Shown one piece after another: positions 47,341-56,000 of a stretch of 64,000 bases of DNA. Every line of letters starts with the position of its first letter. Position 1 is the first letter of the stretch. Made by a program: the position numbers and the translations under genes. Location of the stretch: the NCBI RefSeq assembly GCF_001623525.1, contig NZ_CP015225.1, forward strand, positions 2,294,001-2,358,000, given 5' to 3'. The DNA is from Pseudomonas fluorescens (GTDB lineage Bacteria; Pseudomonadota; Gammaproteobacteria; Pseudomonadales; Pseudomonadaceae). Below the pieces are notes generated by a model. That model made no database searches and had not been told where the DNA came from. It saw only the letters and a list, made by a program, of their open reading frames with translations.

Positions 47341-47840
47341 TGGCCTTACACTATTTCAAACCCTTGGCTCATTCAGAGCTCGAGCAACTGCAGCATGCGG
47401 CCTACCTAAAAGGCCTTTTACAGCCTTTTAAAGGTAAGGGCTGTTTGGAGGACTGGGCCAGCGATTGCAATGCACTTCGTGACGGTCTGATTGAGCTGGC
47501 ACAGACACGAATCCTGACCCAAGCTCGGCGTTATCCCTTCAACCTGCTAGCAGCCCAGTTGACCCGCCACAGCACGGGGGCTGGGACGACTTTTCTACGT
47601 TGGCGCAACCCCGATCGCACCAACATGGGGGTATCCCTGTGGCAGCAATGCATTGAACACGAGGCCACCCCCAATCTGCTGATTGACGACCTCTACGCAC
47701 TGGAGCAACAGCGGATCGTGCTGAATATGCAAATCAGCATGACCCACATCCTGGCCCGCCAAGCCAATGACTGCGCCATCAAGATGGCGCATGCCGAAGC
47801 GGTCTATCAACGTTGCGTTAAACAACGCGCCCTTGTATAA
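47340..47840 (+). CDS. DUF3158 family ICE protein
   Basis: The 166-residue protein (ALHYFKPLAHSELEQLQHAAYLKGLLQPFKGKG) matches DUF3158, always found between TIGR03761 and the element SSB. A conserved LTRHSTGAGTTFLRWRN lies near residue 73. It is soluble and helical; function unknown. Its start overlaps the preceding stop (TGATG). Confidence 0.86.
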   Translation: MALHYFKPLAHSELEQLQHAAYLKGLLQPFKGKGCLEDWASDCNALRDGLIELAQTRILTQARRYPFNLLAAQLTRHSTGAGTTFLRWRNPDRTNMGVSLWQQCIEHEATPNLLIDDLYALEQQRIVLNMQISMTHILARQANDCAIKMAHAEAVYQRCVKQRALV

Positions 47841-47851
47841 GCGAGCCCCTC

Positions 47852-48256
47852 ATGAGCACTCATTTTTTCGGTGAAGGTAATATCGGATCGGCGCCCGAAT
47901 TTCGGGAATTCAACAACCGCAATGACGAGCCCAGGCGTCTGCTGAGGCTCAACGTTTATTTCGACAACCCTGTTCCTGTCAAAGACGGCTATGAAGATCG
48001 AGGCGGTTTCTGGGCGCCGGTTGAAATCTGGCACCGTGAAGCAGAGCACTGGAGCACGCTGTATCAAAAAGGCATGCGGGTGATGGTCGAAGGACGCTCG
48101 GTCAAGGAGGAATGGGCCGATGCGGATGAGAACGCACGAGTGACGTTCAAAATCGAGGCGCGGCGTGTAGGCATCCTGCCCTACCGGGTCGAACGGGTCA
48201 CACTGGGTGGCAAATCATCTGCCGCCGCTACCGATGGCGACGACCATCCGCATTGA
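47852..48256 (+). CDS. ssb: ICE single-stranded DNA-binding protein
   Basis: The 134-residue protein has an OB fold in the divergent element form (STHFFGEGNIGSAPEFREF, LRLNVYFDNPV, FWAPVEIWHREAEHWSTLYQKGMRVMVEGR) and ends with a short charged tail (ATDGDDHPH) that lacks the classical DDxxPF. It protects single-stranded DNA during conjugative replication. It is 11 bases after the DUF3158 gene. Confidence 0.88.
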   Translation: MSTHFFGEGNIGSAPEFREFNNRNDEPRRLLRLNVYFDNPVPVKDGYEDRGGFWAPVEIWHREAEHWSTLYQKGMRVMVEGRSVKEEWADADENARVTFKIEARRVGILPYRVERVTLGGKSSAAATDGDDHPH

Positions 48257-48541
48257 TCCTGAGAAGCGCGAGAGCGGCTGGCCCTGTCGTCAGTCGCTCT
48301 TTTGTCCCAAAACGCTCGCAAGCCCTACTGCGTTGTGAGTGTCCACTGACGTCCATCCTGTTCCAGCCAGCGGCACATGACGAATTCGCTGGTGCAAAGA
48401 CCGCTGCTCCCATGCCTGGCTCATGGTCGCCTCTGCCGACTGATCATCAATACGCTCTGATGCAGAATCGCTTTGAGAGTCGCGCGCACCGTCTCCCCTC
48501 ATGCATCTTCCTGCCCTCTCAACTGCTTTGCTGGGCATGAC

Positions 48542-50559
48542 ATGCGACTCTTTCTGTGTGAAAAACCTTCCCAGGGCAAAGACATTGCCAGGGTACTTGG
48601 CGCTCGACAACGTGGCAGCGGCTGCTTCAAAGGCGTGGGTATCAGTGTGACCTGGTGCATCGGACACCTGGTCGAAGCGGCACCACCTGAAACTTATGAT
48701 GAACGCTTCAAACAGTGGTCGCTGGACCATTTGCCCATCCTTCCAATCTCGTGGCGCGTCCGCGTCAAAGCGAACACGGCGGCTCAGTACAAAATCGTCA
48801 AACAGCTACTGGCCCAAACATCTGAATTGGTGATCGCCACTGATGCGGACCGCGAAGGCGAGATGATTGCTCGAGAGGTGCTTGAGCTGTGTCAGTACCG
48901 CGGTTCTATCCAACGGTTATGGCTGTCAGCACTTAACGACGCCTCCATCCGCAAAGCCCTGAGTCAGTTACGACAGGCAGAAGAAACTCAGTCTCTCTAT
49001 CATTCTGCCCTCGCCCGCTCACGAGCGGACTGGCTGATCGGCATGAACATGAGCCGACTGTTTACCCTCCTGGGCCGCCAGGCCGGACTTAACGGGGTGC
49101 TGTCGGTGGGACGTGTGCAAACACCGACCTTACGCTTAGTGGTTGATCGGGATCGCGAGATCGAACGATTTGTACCCAGGCCTTACTGGGTTATCCAAGT
49201 GAAGCTTGAAGTACTGGGGCAAGCGTTTACAGCGCAGTGGGCAGCACCCGACAGTGCCACTGACGAAGCTGGCCGGTGTATCAGGCAAGCCATCGCTTTG
49301 CAGGCGCAGCAGAGCTTCAAAGCGACAGGGGTTGCACAAGTATTGGAGGTTGAGACGCAACGAACTCGAGAGGCACCGCCACTCCCCTTCGACTTGAACA
49401 CCTTGCAAGAAGTTTGCTCAAGACGCTTGGGCTACGGCGTGCAGGAAACATTGGACATTGCTCAATCGCTTTATGAGACCCACAAAGCGACAACCTATCC
49501 GCGCACAGACTCAGGCTACCTACCCGAAAGCATGTTGCTCGAGGCAGAAGCGGTCTTTGCTGCACTGATAAAGAGCGATCCTGGAGTGGGTCCTTTGGTG
49601 CAATCCGTCGATTTCACGCTGCGCTCCCGGGCTTGGAACGACAGCCAAGTCAGCGCGCATCACGGCATTATCCCGACACTGGAACCGTTTGATCGGTTGG
49701 CGTTAAGCGAACGCGAATGCGCGGTCTATGAGTTGATTCGGGCCCGTTATCTAGCGCAGTTTCTGCCCCCTCATGAGTACGACCGCACCGCCGTGCAGCT
49801 CACCTGCGGCAATCATGTATTGAAAGCCCATGGCAAACACGTGGTGGAATCAGGTTGGCACCGAGTATTGGGTAGCGAATGCCCCCCCCAACGACGACGA
49901 AGCGTCGCCACGCAGCCAAACGCTACCAGACCTGCACGCGGGTGTTTGCTGCAACGTGGTGGACGTGGAGCTAAAGTCCCTCAAGACTCAGCCCCCCCAA
50001 AGCTTATACCCAGGGTGAGCTGATCAAGGCCATGAAAGGCGTGGCCAAACTGGTGACAGACCCAAGGCTGAAGCAGGTTCTCAAGGAGACGACAGGCATC
50101 GGCACAGAAGCCACACGGGCCAATATCATCAGCGGTTTGCTGAGCCGAGGGTATCTGTACATCAAAGGGCGATCTGTACGGGCTTCTGAGGCAGCCTTCA
50201 CCTTGATCGATTCGGTACCTCCCGCCATAGCGGACCCGGCCACCACCGCCATCTGGGAGCAGGCGTTCGATATGATCGAGGCCGGTCAACTGACGCTGGA
50301 GGATTTCCTCGCAAAACAAACCGCCTGGATCAGCCAGTTGGTCGAGCATTACCGTACGACGACCTTGGCGCTCCATAGCCCTGGCGGCCCGAGTTGCCCT
50401 TTGTGTGGGGCGCCGATGCGTCAACGTGACGGCAAGCACAACAAGTTTTGGTCCTGTACCCGGTATCCAGAATGTCGGGGGGCTTTACCCATCGCCTCGC
50501 AAGGGAGAGTGTCCCCACGCCACCGAAAGCCGCGTCGTTCAAAACCTGGAAACTCCTGA
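48542..50559 (+). pseudogene. topB: DNA topoisomerase III, interrupted by two +1 shifts in C runs
   Basis: From ATG 48542 the protein reads MRLFLCEKPSQGKDIARVLGA, a TOPRIM domain with TDADREGEMIAREVL. The topoisomerase IA core follows, with the catalytic tyrosine in TTYPRTDSGYLP (~residue 319) and RVQTPTLRLVVDRDREIERF. After GWHRVLGSE the frame is lost in an 8-C run (49882-49889). The next ~35 residues (NDDEASPRSQTLPDLHAG) continue in the second frame. Frame is lost again in a 7-C run (49992-49998); the third frame gives YTQGELIKAMKGVAKLVTDP, TTGIGTEATRANIISG and a C-terminal zinc finger (CPLCGAPMRQRDGKHNKFWSCTRYPEC). Removing one C from each run restores ~671 residues, the normal TopB size. 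Either sequencing error or inactivation. It normally resolves element DNA. Confidence 0.8.
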
Positions 50560-51020
50560 ACGACCTTGCCCAAGCTCGCTTCTCCTTCTGAAACAGCGAG
50601 CGCGCCAAGCCGAGCAACAGCCGGTGGCACGGAGGAACACATCGTCTGAGCTGTGCCTACAGCATGATGGTTCAGTAGGACAGTGCCGTGCTGAAGGGTC
50701 CCCTGATCGCCTTCCCTGGGGCGATCAGGAGACCCTTCAGGGTGGACATAGTCGGTACCGGACCCCGCCGGTCAAACAACGAGCTCCTTTTGTACGCGGA
50801 TGTGTGCCTGACGATACCGACCCACGCCACGAAACGGGTCGGGTGAGATGCTTGTGAAGGCGCCTGGCCTGACGACCGCCAAGCCCGAAACAGCCCCACG
50901 GGTGGCCTCTCTGTTCAAGCCGAAGGTCACGCCTTCGGCGCCTTTGTCCTTTCTCCCACTTTGCGCCGTGCCCAACACCGCTCGGGCACAGAAATGCGCG
51001 CCTGCAAAGGACATCCCCCC
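50560..51020. other. Non-coding gap between topB and the DNA methyltransferase
   Basis: No convincing gene lies in these 461 bases. The main feature is a long hairpin at 50691-50740 (listed separately). A small GC stem (CGCC-TTC-GGCG, around 50930-50941) lies nearer the methyltransferase. AAGGA at 51006-51010 serves as ribosome-binding site for ATG 51021. Confidence 0.5.
50691..50740. other. 21-bp stem hairpin in the ICE, possible structured RNA or protein site
   Basis: The left arm, from CTGAAGGGTC at 50691 through 50711, and the right arm, through GACCCTTCAG ending at 50740, are complementary at 20 of 21 positions with a loop of 8 bases. No T run follows. It may be an origin, a recombination or relaxase-type site, or the core of a small RNA. 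I do not recognise a known family. Confidence 0.55.
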
Positions 51021-52277
51021 ATGATTCAAACCTCTCCGCCACTGCAATACGCCAGCGTTTGCAGCGGGATTGAAGCGGTGACCGTCGCCTGGAAGCCTTT
51101 AGGTCTCACCCCGGCTTGGTTTTCCGAAATAGCACCGTTCCCTTGTGCGGTGCTGGCCCATCATTACCCTACCGTACCTAATCTCGGCGACATGAAGCGA
51201 CTGGCCCGCCAGGCACTCAATCGAGTCATTGAGGCTCCTGCCATTCTGATTGGCGGCACGCCGTGCCAGGCATTCAGTGTGGCGGGTTTTCGCGCGGGCC
51301 TGGCAGATGCTCGAGGTGCTCTGACTCTTACATTTGTGGAGCTTGCCAATGCAATCGACCAAGTCCGAATGCGACGAAAGGAACCTGAAGCCATCATCGT
51401 CTGGGAAAACGTTCTCGGCGTGCTCACCGATAGGGGCAACGCCTTCGGATGTTTTATCGCAGCACTGGCTGGCGAAGAACATGAACTCGTCCCCCCAAGG
51501 AAGACTTGGTCGCACGCAGGTGTTGTGTTTGGCCCCCAAAGAACAGTCGCGTGGCGCGTCCTGGATGCCCAATATTTCGGCCTGGCCCAACGACGCCGTC
51601 GTGTGTTCCTTGTCGCAAGTGCTCGCGTGGGATTCGATCCCGCCGCGGTACTTTTTGAGCGCCAAGGCCCGCGCCGGGATACTGCGCCGCACCGCACGCT
51701 ACAAACGCAGACTACCACCCCTGCTGGCGCTGGCCTTGCAACCTTAAGTGTCCCCTTACGCGCCGTCGCGTTCAGCAACGCTTATGCCATGGCCAACGGC
51801 CAAGGCGGGGCTGAGGCAGCGTTGGAATGCTGCCCAACACTGACCTGCAATCACGACGTTGCGATTGTGGTGTGTGGCACAGCACACGGCTCCGTCTGTG
51901 AAACCTCAACTCCCCATCTACGGCACCAAGACGTTATCGCACGTAACAGCTGCCACCTGCGTCCTAGGGCCAGGCGCCTGCTTCCCATTGAGTGTGAGCG
52001 CTTGCAGGGGCTACCCGATAACTACACACGCATTCCCAGGCGTCATTACGCAATAAGGCGCATCAGCCACCGTCGGCCTCTGGACATGTGGGAAGCCACC
52101 GACAATGGCTGGATGCTGATGGCTGCTGACGGCCCCCGTTACAAGGTCATAGGCAACTCAATGGCCGTCCCCTGCCTGACTTGGCTCGGTAAACGTTTGC
52201 TCGGTGTGCTTAGAAATCCGGAGTCTTTCAGCGAGGTATTGATCACTGACAGGCCGGCTAAGAAAAACCATTCTTGA
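51021..52277 (+). CDS. C5-cytosine DNA methyltransferase
   Basis: The start chosen is ATG 51021 (MIQTSPPLQYASVCSGIEAVTVAWK). The 418-residue protein has the C5-methyltransferase motifs: I (SVCSGIEAVTVAW), IV (GGTPCQAFSVAGFR, with the catalytic cysteine near residue 82), VI (WENVLG), VIII (GLAQRRRRVFLVA) and X (YKVIGNSMAVPCLTWLG). The variable target-recognition region lies between VIII and X. No restriction enzyme is adjacent, so it is probably a solitary methylase that protects the element during transfer. Confidence 0.88.
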   Translation: MIQTSPPLQYASVCSGIEAVTVAWKPLGLTPAWFSEIAPFPCAVLAHHYPTVPNLGDMKRLARQALNRVIEAPAILIGGTPCQAFSVAGFRAGLADARGALTLTFVELANAIDQVRMRRKEPEAIIVWENVLGVLTDRGNAFGCFIAALAGEEHELVPPRKTWSHAGVVFGPQRTVAWRVLDAQYFGLAQRRRRVFLVASARVGFDPAAVLFERQGPRRDTAPHRTLQTQTTTPAGAGLATLSVPLRAVAFSNAYAMANGQGGAEAALECCPTLTCNHDVAIVVCGTAHGSVCETSTPHLRHQDVIARNSCHLRPRARRLLPIECERLQGLPDNYTRIPRRHYAIRRISHRRPLDMWEATDNGWMLMAADGPRYKVIGNSMAVPCLTWLGKRLLGVLRNPESFSEVLITDRPAKKNHS

Positions 52278-52338
52278 CCACGCAAGACTGATCACTGATC
52301 AGCGCATGCCCAGGCAGCTAGGGTCTTCAAAGCTGCGT

Positions 52339-52410
52339 CGTGAAATGTTTCACGCTGGCCCCGCCCAGTCCGCCCGGCATCGTTTCCGTGGACGTGCGCC
52401 TTCGAAGGCG
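52339..52410. promoter_or_regulatory. Two palindromes upstream of 52482, one resembling half a parS site
   Basis: CGTGAAA-TG-TTTCACG at 52339-52354 and CGCCTTCGAAGGCG at 52397-52410 are perfect inverted repeats in the 204-base gap after the methyltransferase. The first contains TGTTTCACG, one arm of the chromosomal parS consensus, but its arms are in the opposite order, so it is not a normal parS. Either could be an operator or a site for the element ParB. Confidence 0.4.
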
Positions 52411-52481
52411 TTGATGCCTGTCTTTCGCCGTGAGGGTTACCCACACCTTTCACTTAAATCAGATCCAAGGAGTCATTAGCG

Positions 52482-52886
52482 ATGAAAAACGCTCCCGCTA
52501 CTCAACTGTCGTCCCTGTCCCAGCCTAAGTCCGCCGCACAACTTGCTGATGTCGGTAATACAGCAGCCGCTTTCTTCGCCGCTTGGAAAAAAGGCGTTGC
52601 CTTAGCCGGTTTCACCTATTTTGGTGACGGTTCTAAAGCTGGCTTCAACAAGGCCAATTGCCGATGGGATCTGCGTCCCATCATGCGACTGATCGATAAA
52701 AACTTCGAAGTCCTGAGCAGTCAGGAACGGATATTAATAGCTGCAATGGTGAGCTTCCACGACACCCAAAAAGGTTGTGAGTTGCTCAAGCAGGCAGGGG
52801 TTAAAGGCTTGGCTGACCTGGGCCTTTTAGACCCTCTACAGAGAGGCATTATTGCTTCGCTGATCCTTCATTACCACGGCTGGTAA
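52482..52886 (+). CDS. ICE protein of unknown function
   Basis: The 134-residue protein has CAAGGAG well placed upstream of ATG 52482. Its N terminus is rich in Ser, Ala and Thr. A helical core follows (AFFAAWKKGVALAGFTYFGDGSKAGFNKANCRWDLRPIMRL), and the end contains AAMVSFHDTQKGCELLKQAG. I do not recognise a family. It sits in the replication/maintenance module between the methyltransferase and STY4534, with gaps on both sides. Confidence 0.72.
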   Translation: MKNAPATQLSSLSQPKSAAQLADVGNTAAAFFAAWKKGVALAGFTYFGDGSKAGFNKANCRWDLRPIMRLIDKNFEVLSSQERILIAAMVSFHDTQKGCELLKQAGVKGLADLGLLDPLQRGIIASLILHYHGW

Positions 52887-53008
52887 TCAGCCTCTTTATT
52901 CACTGGGGCCTGGCAGTTTTCCCCACTTTCCAAACCAATCACCCATTGGGGGCGACTGCCCCTTCGGGAGAGGCGCCTCCATCGTTATTCCTAGCCTGGA
53001 GGCATGTC

Positions 53009-53491
53009 ATGAATCCTACGTTTGATGAAACGACCTATTTTGACCTTCACATCACTGGACTGGGTTATCTCAATCGCATTCGTGAAGTGAAGCTCAAGAA
53101 AGGTGAATCATTCCTAGCTTGCGACATCGCGGCGCTCAATGGTCCGACCGACTGCGCTGAGTATCGGCGTTTCGACGTTCGTGTCACAGGCGAAGATGCA
53201 CAGGTACTGGTTCGGCGCTGTGCCAGAGCCGTTGAGTTGGACCGTAAGGTCCTCGTTGGTTTTCGTCTGGGAGATCCCTGGGTGGACACGTTCACTTACT
53301 CCAAAGGCATTAACCAGGGACAGTTGGGCGTGAGCTTCAAGGCCCGATTGCTCTTGTTGAACTGGATCAAGATCGACGGTGTTTTGGTGCATAAGCGCGA
53401 ACCTTCGAATCAAGACAGCCTGAAATCCGAAGCTACAACTCAACCAGTGAATGCAGCCCCTCCATCACCCGAAGAGGACTTTGCATTCTGA
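53009..53491 (+). CDS. STY4534 family ICE replication protein
   Basis: The start chosen is ATG 53009 (MNPTFDETTYFDLHITGLGYLNRIREV), with GGAGG seven bases upstream. The 160-residue protein has a compact OB-like domain (GESFLACDIAALNG, RRFDVRVTGEDAQVLVRRC, FRLGDPWVDTFTY), matching the STY4534 group, followed by an acidic tail. It is probably a DNA-binding replication accessory of the element. Confidence 0.82.
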   Translation: MNPTFDETTYFDLHITGLGYLNRIREVKLKKGESFLACDIAALNGPTDCAEYRRFDVRVTGEDAQVLVRRCARAVELDRKVLVGFRLGDPWVDTFTYSKGINQGQLGVSFKARLLLLNWIKIDGVLVHKREPSNQDSLKSEATTQPVNAAPPSPEEDFAF

Positions 53492-53629
53492 TCTCAGATC
53501 CGGCTACGGGTCTTGGTTTTTCCTCAACGTCGTCATTCAACGTCGACGTTTGAAGCTCCCACCCTCCCTCGTAAGCCATGACGCCCGAGGGGGGTGTCAT
53601 GGCCCCACTTTTTGAATAGGAAGCAGACC

Positions 53630-53932
53630 ATGATTGTTATCAAATTTGGAGATTCGGCCAAACCCTGGTCCGAGCACGGCGCTTTGGTTATGACCCCTGG
53701 CGTTGATGCACTGATGAGAACGAAACGATTAGATCCGTTCCATTACTTCGGCCGCCACATCTTGGGCGACTGGGGCGATATCTGTGATGAAGATCGTCAG
53801 CTCAATGAAGATGCACTGCAGTCGGGTTATCGTCTGATGTCTGCCTACGATGTTGAACCTGGCTTGAGATTGTGGGTTATCACCGAAGCTGATCGTACCG
53901 TGACCACCATTCTTCTACCTGAGGAATACTGA
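53630..53932 (+). CDS. Plasmid-related small protein
   Basis: The 100-residue protein (IVIKFGDSAKPWSEHGALVMTPGVDALM) resembles a family of small proteins found on plasmids and ICEs, with the conserved GDWGDICDEDRQLNEDALQSGYRLMSAY and a C-terminal VITEADRTVTTILLPEEY. AGGAAG precedes ATG 53630. Function unknown. It is followed by a terminator that ends the maintenance module. Confidence 0.8.
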   Translation: MIVIKFGDSAKPWSEHGALVMTPGVDALMRTKRLDPFHYFGRHILGDWGDICDEDRQLNEDALQSGYRLMSAYDVEPGLRLWVITEADRTVTTILLPEEY

Positions 53933-53974
53933 GGCCTGTGGCCAGACCTCTCTAGCACTTCAGTTAATCCTCGC

Positions 53975-53998
53975 AACGGCCTCCTCGGAGGCCGTTTT
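53975..53998 (+). terminator. Rho-independent terminator before the transfer genes
   Basis: AACGGCCTCC / GGAGGCCGTT forms a 10-bp stem around a very short TC loop (the inner pair probably opens) and ends in TTTT. It separates the maintenance module from the transfer operon starting at 54101. Confidence 0.8.
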
Positions 53999-54100
53999 CT
54001 TTGATGGCATTGAAACAGGTAACGGGTCATTACCTATTGATGGCTGCTACTGAGTCACCTGCTTGAGATCGTTCGCATATCCCATCCAGGAACTCCTCAT

Positions 54101-54628
54101 ATGCCCGCGATACAGATGCGTCTGCTGCCCTTCATGCTGTTGAGCCACCTAACCCTGACTGCATGCCTGTCTACGGAACGAACATCCATAGAACAGGCGG
54201 TGCCGAGTGTGCCCCAGCCCTCTTCCGACCACTACATCCCCGTTCAACGATATGGTCGATACACCCTGGTGGAACTCGCGCCGCACGTTGCACAACAAAA
54301 CCTTCTGCTTCAAGTGATCGATATCAATCTTCCCGGCAATTGGTCCATCTCAGTTGCTGATGCGCTGCGCTATGTCCTTTTGCGCTCGGGGTATCGACTT
54401 TGTGATCGCACACCAGAAAACGCGGCACTGTTTGCCCTACCCCTCCCTGCACCTCACCTGAAGCTCGGCCCTGTTCAACTTCGCGACGCGTTACAGACGC
54501 TTGCGGGGCCAGCCTGGGCGCTGCAAACCGATGATCAGCTTCGCCTGGTCTGCTTCATCCCTGTTGCCGGGGCTGCCAAACCCAGCCCTACAGCACAAGC
54601 GGCAGTCAATCCGGAGGTCACACAATGA
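54101..54628 (+). CDS. PilL-like ICE lipoprotein (TIGR03748 type)
   Basis: The 175-residue protein has a lipoprotein signal (LLPFMLLSHLTLTAC, Cys22). Its domain resembles the PilL N-terminal domain of conjugative elements (RYGRYTLVELAPHVAQQNLLLQVIDI, ISVADALRYVLLRSGYRLC). It probably belongs to the periplasmic/outer-membrane part of the transfer machine. It opens the transfer operon and overlaps the next gene by four bases (ATGA). Confidence 0.83.
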   Translation: MPAIQMRLLPFMLLSHLTLTACLSTERTSIEQAVPSVPQPSSDHYIPVQRYGRYTLVELAPHVAQQNLLLQVIDINLPGNWSISVADALRYVLLRSGYRLCDRTPENAALFALPLPAPHLKLGPVQLRDALQTLAGPAWALQTDDQLRLVCFIPVAGAAKPSPTAQAAVNPEVTQ

Positions 54629-55272
54629 TATACGCCACCCTGCCTGGGCCTCGTTTGCAAAGTCGCCTTAAACGCTGGACGCCTGCGCTTGTATTCACGC
54701 TGATGAGCTGCGTGCTCGCATCTCATCAGGTGTCGTTGTCGAAGCTGGCCCAGGGTCTGAGCGACCATCCTGACGTTAATCGCCTGGAGCATCTTGAAAG
54801 TACGGTGTTAGGGCTAGAGCAAGCTGTCCTGCAAGTGCAACAGACAGCGAGACACGTACCCAATCGTAACGACCTGAAGGATCTGCAGGTTGATCTGAAC
54901 AAGCGCCTGGTAGACCTGGAGAACACCTTAGCAACACATATGGCGCAGCAGGATTTGCAACCATTGCTGCAACGATTGGAGCGACTCGAATCCAGCCAGA
55001 AATCAATCACGCAAACTCCCATTCCCAAACAAGCCAAGCCCTCTATCCAAAAACCGAAGAAAGGCGCTGAGCCTGGCTTCCAGATCTTGGGTCTGGAGCT
55101 ACGAGGCGCAGTGCAGGTTCTGTCTGTCGCACCAGTAGGTGTTCAAGCGCTGGATCAAAGCCAACTTTTGAGGATCGGCGATACCTATCTCGGCTGGAAG
55201 CTTGAGCGCCTCGACGAGCAGACGGCGGTGTTTTCTGTCGACGGCATCACGCACAAATTGAACGTTCGATAG
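54625..55272 (+). CDS. ICE transfer protein with coiled coil, function unknown
   Basis: The 215-residue protein has one N-terminal membrane helix (TPALVFTLMSCVLASHQVSL) and a long heptad-rich coiled coil (LEHLESTVLGLEQAVLQVQQTA to LQPLLQRLERLESSQ, ~residues 50-125). A lysine/proline linker follows, then a C-terminal beta domain (FQILGLELRGAVQVLSVAP, LRIGDTYLGWKLERL). The layout resembles PilP/secretin-partner proteins. It is probably an inner-membrane-anchored periplasmic part of the transfer apparatus. Confidence 0.78.
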   Translation: MIYATLPGPRLQSRLKRWTPALVFTLMSCVLASHQVSLSKLAQGLSDHPDVNRLEHLESTVLGLEQAVLQVQQTARHVPNRNDLKDLQVDLNKRLVDLENTLATHMAQQDLQPLLQRLERLESSQKSITQTPIPKQAKPSIQKPKKGAEPGFQILGLELRGAVQVLSVAPVGVQALDQSQLLRIGDTYLGWKLERLDEQTAVFSVDGITHKLNVR

Positions 55273-55280
55273 GAGTGGCT

Positions 55281-56000
55281 ATGTTCCGCTTGCATTTACT
55301 GCCCTTGCTGGCCCTGTCGCTATGTTGTGGGGTTCAGGCACAACACTTCACTCCGAGTACCCTCGCTGGGCTCAAGTCCAAGCCACAAACCGATACGGCG
55401 GTTTCTCTTGAAAGCGCGTTATTGGCTCAACAATGGGGGTTGGAACAAGAAGAATTCGACCGTTTCACTGCACTGATGCGCGGCCCACTGGGTACGTACT
55501 CCCCTCACCTGGACCCATTGAGCGCTCTGGGGATCGAGGCCCGAACTGATGCGGAACGGCAGCACTATGCCCAGCTTCAGGTTGAAGCCGAAGCTGTACG
55601 CGTCGAGAAGCTGCTCTCCTATCAACGTGCCTATGATCAAGCATGGAAAAACCGATTTCCGGGAATGGTACTGATCAATCCTCCTCCGTTGCACAGTCCA
55701 CTACTGACAAAGACCGCCGGAAGAAAATCTGTTTTCGTACGCCTTGACTGTGCTGAATGCGAGCACCGGATAAGGCAACTCCAAGCCTCTGGAACAGCGT
55801 TCGATCTTTACATCATTGATAGCCAACATGACGACAACGGCATTCGTCAGTGGGCCCATAAAGTCGGGATCAAGCCCATCAAGGTTCGAGACGGGACCAT
55901 TTCTATCAACCATGACAAAGGACGCTGGGTATCGATCGGTGATGCCGGAGAACTGCCAGCCGTGATGCAGGAGGTCAATGGCAGATGGTTGCGACAGTGA
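55281..56000 (+). CDS. TIGR03759 family ICE protein
   Basis: The start chosen is ATG 55281, with AGGAG six bases upstream; GTG 55275 is in frame but overlaps that site. The 239-residue protein has a signal peptide (ending VQAQH near residue 22). A middle region follows (QWGLEQEEFDRFTALMRGPLG), then a thioredoxin-like C-terminal part (VFVRLDCAECEHRIRQLQASGTAFDLYII with CAEC). It matches TIGR03759. Periplasmic; possibly a disulfide-handling or structural part of the transfer system. Confidence 0.85.
   Translation: MFRLHLLPLLALSLCCGVQAQHFTPSTLAGLKSKPQTDTAVSLESALLAQQWGLEQEEFDRFTALMRGPLGTYSPHLDPLSALGIEARTDAERQHYAQLQVEAEAVRVEKLLSYQRAYDQAWKNRFPGMVLINPPPLHSPLLTKTAGRKSVFVRLDCAECEHRIRQLQASGTAFDLYIIDSQHDDNGIRQWAHKVGIKPIKVRDGTISINHDKGRWVSIGDAGELPAVMQEVNGRWLRQ

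Noticed and set aside
48257..48541. Short frames between ssb and topB
   Set aside because: No start signals or family features; they are shadows of one another in a non-coding gap.
52339..52354. Canonical parS site
   Set aside because: The arms are in the order GTGAAA...TTTCAC, the reverse of TTTCACGTGAAA, so it is listed only as a palindrome.
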